Positions 58,995-64,000 of a DNA stretch of 64,000 nucleotides are shown here, piece by piece (position 1 is the stretch's first letter; each line of letters begins with the position of its first letter). The position numbers and the translations under genes are program-made. The notes beneath the pieces are model-generated. The model saw only the letters and a list, made by a program, of their open reading frames with translations. It was not told where the DNA came from and did not search any database. This DNA is from Saururus chinensis (taxonomy: Eukaryota > Streptophyta > Magnoliopsida > Piperales > Saururaceae), in assembly GCA_035235625.1 (NCBI GenBank), contig CP141148.1, positions 31,311,057 to 31,375,056 on the forward strand, in the 5' to 3' direction.

Positions 58995-60009
58995 ATGATG
59001 GATCGAGCCTGGTCCATGCTAGGAGGCCTCTGCTTGAGCCACGCCAACATCCGGGTCCGAGCCAGGTCGCCACCGGCTGAGCCAAAGCTCATTGCAGGCT
59101 ACTCCGGGCTGGCAGCAAGCATAAAGAGTCCCGGCGGCGACCGGCTGAAGACGAGCTTTGCCGTCAGCCAGAAAATCATGGTGGTCGTCGACTCGAGCCC
59201 AGAGGCGGAGAGTGCCCTGCTGTGGGCGCTCTCTCATACAGTGCAGAGCTATGACACTATTGTTCTTCTCCATGTCACTGAGCCATCCAAGCTAGGCATG
59301 TAGCCTGCCCCTTGTTTTACTCCCTTCTTCAACTTTTATTTGTGATTCTTCAGTGATGAGGTCCATGCCTTTTATGCTAATAGGTGAAGAATATCATAGG
59401 AGGACAAGCTTAAAGGGTTATGAACTTCTATGCACAATGAAGAACATCTGCCAAACTAATAGACCGGAGGTTGGATCCTTCAATTTATCATTCTAATCAA
59501 TATTACCTATTATTCTTAATCAATTTCTTCTCTTCATCACCTTCTTCTTCTTCTTCTTCTTCTTCTTCTTTTAAAACATCTTTTGATTATATTAAAATTT
59601 AAATCATATATATAACTATTTTATGTTAATCTCATATCTGAAATACTAATTTGATCTAATAAGCTATAATCTTATGGCACAATAGACCAGTTAAGTATGA
59701 AATTGGTGGGAAACCTTTCAGGTGCAAGTGGAGGTAGCCTTGGTGGAGAGCAAGGAGAAGGGGCCGTCCATAGTGGAAGCAGTGAGGGTGCAAGGAATAT
59801 CTCTTCTAGTCCTCGGGCGGCGGAGGCCATCAATAATGTGGCGGCTATTGGTGGCTATGGCCGGCAGAAGGGCTGGCAGCGGGGCGACGGTGGAGTACTG
59901 CATCCAGAATGCAGGCTGCATGACCATTGCAGTGAGGAGAAAGAGTAGGAAGGTTGGGGGTTTCTTGATCACTACCAAGCGCCATAGGGACTTTTGGCTG
60001 CTGGCCTAA
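58995..60009 (+). CDS. Universal stress protein (USP)-domain protein, 3 exons
   Basis: The exons are 58995-59295, 59384-59469 and 59722-60009, giving 224 aa. The N-terminal 58 residues are a plant-type leader (Arg/Pro-rich, with no clear targeting signal). The USP fold starts at KIMVVVDSSPEAESALLWAL (60-79), then VLLHVTEPSKLG, YELLCTMKNICQTNRPEVQVEVALVE, and GISLLVLGRRRPS near the usual nucleotide site. It ends VEYCIQNAGCMTIAVRRKS and FLITTKRHRDFWLLA, the typical plant tail. The classic GxxGx9G(S/T) ATP loop is not intact, so ATP binding is doubtful. Intron 2 is GT-AG and holds (CTT)n. Intron 1 must start with GC (CTAG|GCATGT) to keep the frame, because the nearby GT donor leads into a stop. 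The role is likely in stress response, by family only. Confidence 0.88.
59541..59570. repeat. (CTT)10 microsatellite in USP intron 2
   Basis: Ten perfect ctt units. It also serves as a long pyrimidine tract upstream of the acceptor at 59720-59721. Confidence 0.95.
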
Positions 60010-61611
60010 TCCAAAGCATGTTGGCCAATGTGTGTTTGATGATGGCACTGCACTAAATGGAGATAAGATATGGAGGGAGTTAAAGTTAGACACTAGACAA
60101 AGGCATTAATAGTAGATTATAGATTAAAGCTAAGATGTGTAATGTTAGGTCATTAGTGAGATTGAAGCCAAGGTAAAATTGTTTCAATTCTCATATTATA
60201 TTGTAAGTTTTGTAACTAGGCATTTAGATTATCATGGTCGGTGGATATCTCTGACTCTCTATATGGGGTGGGTGTTGGCTAAAAGGTGTGGCAAACTATT
60301 TATCTTAATGACCGATCAAAGGATAATGCTTGTGGACTCCATAGTGGTAAGCCTACAACCATCCCTTAAAAAATTGGCTGATAGATGAGCAAATGAGACA
60401 AATTGCTCTTTTGTGGATGGCTTTAAAGTCCTTAAGAGGCAAGATCCTCTATTGAGAGGAATAAGTATTCTAATAGGTGATTGGCATTACTGACTTTATC
60501 ATTGACTACTCACATGAGAATTTTATTCTCAGACTATCAAGTGAAGTTGAATACTCTGTCTTGATGAAGCTTCCTAAAAGCACACACAGGCGTCTAAATT
60601 GGGAGGTGGGGAAGTAGTGTCAATAGAAAAGACATAGTGAACTACGCAGTTGCCAAGATAAATGAAATGGAAAAGTGCAATGACGAAAAACTTACAACAC
60701 AGAATTTAGGAGGCATCTAGCCTGATTGGGCTATGTGACTAGAGCCCCATGACTAACCTACATAAGGCTTTAAACATAGTACATAAAGGGCAACTCACTA
60801 TCCACATACAAATGTCATCTTTTGTACCATGTTCAAGGTCATATGTGGGCTGGTCACGGGGCTCTAGTCATAGAGTTGGTTAGAAAAATATTTTCTTAAA
60901 ATTTATGTGGTTTCGTAATGTGCCTATATCCAATGGGCAGTTTGCAAAGGTTTCTCGCACAAATGAGATTACACCTTGATTGTAAGATCCTCCAAAAACT
61001 TTCTTCACTTTCAAAAAGGGGTTCACATTCGTTAAGTCAACGTGGTGGAATTTATATAGCTTCAACCTTTCTTGAACTTAGTACATGTTTTCATGTAAGT
61101 TTTAAGATATCATGAAATCAGTTTAGTGATATCATATAATGACAGTGATATCTTATGATTATGCTGCATTTACCTTAACATATGTAATATGTGCAAAAAA
61201 TGTTGAAGACATGTAAATTTCATTGAATTGACCCTCAACCCACCCTACAGATTGGAGGAGGAGGTGAAAATGCAACTAAAGCTTATTAAAAGAATATGTA
61301 GATAGATCTTTTGTCAACTCCAATTATTCAAGCCAACAAGATATTGGTGGGTAGGGTCATGTGGGTGTGGGAATGACGATATTGTGAAGCTAGACTTTTG
61401 AGCACCACAATATAACTTTGAGCGATGAATCTAGTCAGATTTGTCCAAAAAATACGATTACTAACAATATTCTTAAGAAAACAAAGGAAATGATGCTTGG
61501 ATGTTTATAAACCCCAACAAGTGGCACCATTTGTGAGAACTCAAGAGAATTTTGGAGTGTTTGCTTAATTGAGGAATTCAATTAAGTGGGAGTAATGACA
61601 GACAATAGCCA
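60010..61611. other. USP 3' flank, then sequence without a recognisable gene
   Basis: The first 100-200 bases are likely USP 3' UTR. Further on, 'ctagagccccatgactaac' (60740) and its inverse 'ggggctctagtcatagagtt' (60856) form a loose inverted repeat of about 140 bp span. The 60900-61600 stretch may be the 5' part of the copia element that follows. No primer-binding site was identified. Confidence 0.35.
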
Positions 61612-63190
61612 AGTGAAGATAGATAAATTTGAATGGTAAAGATTTTGCTTTGTTGAAGATCCAAATTAATGATTATCTATGACAATATGATTTATGAAGA
61701 CCATTGACAGGGAAGAAGCCTTCTGATTTTACGAATGATGATTGAGAGGAATTGGACCTAAAGGCACATTGCACGGTTTAGTTTATGTTGCATCCTTCCA
61801 TCATAAATGTGTATCAAATGAAGACAATGATAAAGTTAATGGCTAAGTTGACAAAGATGTATAAGAAGCCTTTGGTTACCAACAATGTTTCTCTCTTGCA
61901 GTGGTTGTTCAACAAGAAGACGTTTGAATGAGGAAGTTTTATTGAGCACCTTGGAAAATTCAATGACTTGTCTAAACAAGTGTTGTTTGTTGGTATGAAG
62001 CTTAACAAAGAAATACTCACGATGTTGCTTCTCAACACATTGCTAGAAAGTTGGGAAATGACGGTTCAAGTAATCAGTAGTTCCAAAGGGGCATCATCTT
62101 TGAAGTTGAATGATGTGGTAAGTACTCTTTTTGATGAACAAAGTAAGAAGGTTAAGTCAGAGACAATAACTTTAGAGAATAATGAGAACATAGGCAAAGA
62201 TTTGAAAGGGGTAGGGATATTGGATACCACTCTTTCATGGGTCCCGAATTAAAGTTATAAATATAAATTTTTTTATATTTTTATTTATATTTTAGTAATA
62301 ACTCTTAAACTTTTTAATAGGAAAGTAATTTTATTAAAAAATATCTTTTTATTCTAAATGGGTTGGGTTTGGGTCTAGTCGGGTGAGGGTTACTATGTTT
62401 TATATGGTATTAGGTTCAAGTTTGGCAAAACTTGAGCCAAACCTGACTTGATGGCATATCTAGACAGGGGTGATAATAGCATGGAAAGGTCAAAGTCAAG
62501 AGGAAAAGGAAAGTCTAAGGGTCCAAATAATAAGGAACATTGGATGTGTAGACATAAATGGCACTTCAGGAAGGACAGTAAAGGCCTAATAAACTATCAT
62601 ATAATTTTGAGAAGGAGAGTATAGGTATTATTGTGGCAAAAACTTCAAATTTAGATGATGTAGTTGTTCTCACATGTGAGTTAAAGGAAGATGCATGGAT
62701 TGTTGACTCATGTACTTACTTTCACTTTGCTCATTTTTTTAGCTATTTACATAATTACATTGAAGATGATTTTTTGTAAGGCTTATATAAGAGATGATGA
62801 GCCATGTGAAATTGTTGGAAAAAAGATATTTGAACTTGATATTAACGAATAAATGTGTATTAAACTTACATAGGGTACAACACATACCCCATTTGACTTA
62901 GAACCTTGTATCGGTAAGTCAATTGGTAGATGTAGGTTATGTAACCACTATTTACCATGATTTATGAAAAATTACAAAAAGAGCATTAGCAGTAGCTCAA
63001 GGGGGAAAAATGGTGCACTCTATGACAAGAAAGACATGCACCAGAGATGTCATATTGTTGATGGATGATGCTATGTTGTGGATTTGTGTCAAGGCCATGC
63101 AAGTGAGAAGGGCATAAAAGTCATGCTATCCAAAAGAAGACTTGAGAGGTTAAAGTCTATTAACATAGACTTTTGTGAGCATTGTTTCAT
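61612..63190 (+). pseudogene. Ty1/copia retrotransposon relic (gag to pre-integrase)
   Basis: The gag frame runs in pieces. KIDKFEW then a stop, then an MKTMIKLMAKLTKMYKKPLV-like stretch at 61818-61877, a stop at 61928, and FNDLSKQVLFVGMKLNKEIL and LLLNTLLESWE (about 61955-62060), the UBN2-type gag fold. After a 254-bp insertion the zinc-knuckle region follows (ERSKSRGKGKSKGPNNKEHW then RHKWHFRKD, about 62482-62575), with its Cys residues mostly lost. IVDSCTYFHFAH near 62700 corresponds to the protease-side spacer. HASEKGIKVMLSKRRLERL and NIDFCEHCF (63100-63188) are the GAG-pre-integrase motif. Integrase, reverse transcriptase and RNase H are absent, and frameshifts and stops of all three kinds occur, so it cannot move by itself. 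Confidence 0.8.
62213..62466. mobile_element. 254-bp insertion in the copia gag, target duplication ggggt
   Basis: The gag coding text breaks at 'ttgaaaggggt' and resumes at 'ggggtgataatagc', so ggggt (62208-62212, 62467-62471) flanks the insert. The insert contains 'gggttgggtttgggtctagt' near 62350, linking it to the gggttgggt-type repeats at 22090 and 48020. Confidence 0.6.
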
Positions 63191-63194
63191 AAGT

Positions 63195-64000
63195 GATGCA
63201 CTGAAATAATGTTCAATTAAATATTTTAAAATTTTAAATTATAATCCTATTTTGTGTTAATTCATTGCTTATTTGGGCTATTTATGTTTTAAATAGGTTA
63301 GTTAGACCTTAGTTGTGTTTACATGTTTAAATGAGCTTCAAAAATAGGCCCAACTACCCAAAGTTATTTAAAAGTCAAAAATGGGCTCATAATGGTCTAA
63401 ACATGCATGGAATGGTCGAACACAACTTTTGGACCCGTTAGATTTAAGATTTGCATCAAGAGAACTAAATTTGGGAAGAAGCTGATTTGGACAGATTGAC
63501 ACAGCCTTAGTATTTCGACCATATATTTCCATGTATAATTCAGATTGCTACAATTTGGGTGGCATTGGAAAGAATACTTCAGTGGTTACAATCATTATTT
63601 TAGAAAGAAATTCATAATTATAAAGCTATATGGGTCAAATCTGGCATGCAAAGGGATAGCTAGTTAACTAACCCATTGCTAATACATGGAGAATATTTTT
63701 ATTGGTTGTGATTGATATGCATAAGGAAAGACAATGAGGCTAATTAGATAACTAAAGGAAGACTCAAAGATACTTATTTTCTAAATAAATCATTCATTTA
63801 TTTGATTGATTTAGAATCTAATCATTGCCAAAGAAGCAATCAATCAAGCAATAAATTAAGATGCAATCAAGAGATATGATTGGATTTTTCCCTTTGAACC
63901 AACTCATTCTCCTCTTATAAATTGAGGGGTGGATGTGATAGAGTCATCATTCCCTCCTCTTTGGAACTCTCTTCTCCTATTTTCTTCTCTCATTTTGTAG
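63195..64000 (+). other. LTR-like sequence with TATA-like motif, running off the window
   Basis: No coding sequence. Near 63914 'ctcttataaattgaggggtg' looks like a TATA box with a downstream start, and the end is pyrimidine-rich (ctctcttctcctattttctt), a frequent layout of LTR U3-R-U5. A partial LTR is possible, but neither terminus can be shown. Confidence 0.3.

Noticed and set aside
59019-59273. 84-codon reverse frame over USP exon 1, and reverse frames at 59718-60093
   Set aside because: They are antisense shadows of a GC-rich coding exon with clear USP homology on the forward strand.
1-64000. Search for CRISPR arrays, rRNA, tRNA and bacterial operons
   Set aside because: None has support. 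The regular tandem arrays are minisatellites without spacers, and the genome is eukaryotic.

Overview
This is nuclear DNA of a flowering plant. It is AT-rich and intron-rich, four plant housekeeping or stress genes can be assembled exon by exon, and the rest is mostly plant transposons. The species cannot be named from the sequence. There is no rRNA, tRNA, CRISPR or bacterial-type operon that I can support.

Layout. 1-10.6 kb is a stack of long terminal repeats (LTRs). One LTR (448-2553) sits inside another, a third starts at 4034 and carries a 786-bp TIR element, and a 3.25-kb solo LTR at 7380-10630 has a perfect 5-bp target duplication. 10.63-21.4 kb is a decayed Mutator-like (MULE) block. 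A forward SUMO-protease-like (ULP/C48, 'Kaonashi'-type) gene at 10.89-13.91 kb faces a reverse MURA-like transposase at 18.0-21.36 kb, and a 1.78-kb solo LTR with target duplication gccat lies between them. The non-coding parts of this block are full of short imperfect palindromes of the form cgtgt...acacg. Nearly every internal stop I could place in its two genes is TAG.

Genes. A DsbA/FrnE-like thioredoxin-fold protein (24473-25790, +, 7 coding exons, 214 aa). A RING-H2 E3 ligase with a probable lipidated N-terminus (28997-32472, -, 4 coding exons, 217 aa). A VMA21-type V-ATPase assembly factor (54503-55898, +, 2 coding exons, 105 aa). A universal stress protein (58995-60009, +, 3 exons, 224 aa) whose first intron appears to be GC-AG. 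They are neighbours, not an operon, and no shared pathway is visible.

32.9-49.8 kb is a tandem segmental duplication. Unit A (about 32917-44925) starts in the 5' region of the RING gene. Unit B (about 44984-49740) is a diverged second copy that begins at the same point but has none of the RING coding exons. Unit A was later expanded by a hairpin element, then an LTR (37619-43856, target duplication gtaaa), then a 4-kb LTR inside that one (38046-42060, target duplication cttat). Unit B has its own smaller insertions.

The right end (61.6-63.2 kb) is a broken Ty1/copia element (gag, zinc knuckle, pre-integrase) interrupted by a 254-bp insertion, followed by LTR-like sequence that runs off the window. 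Stowaway-type MITEs, a second MITE family ending in gtttatatgagcc, and long (AT)n tracts are scattered between the genes.
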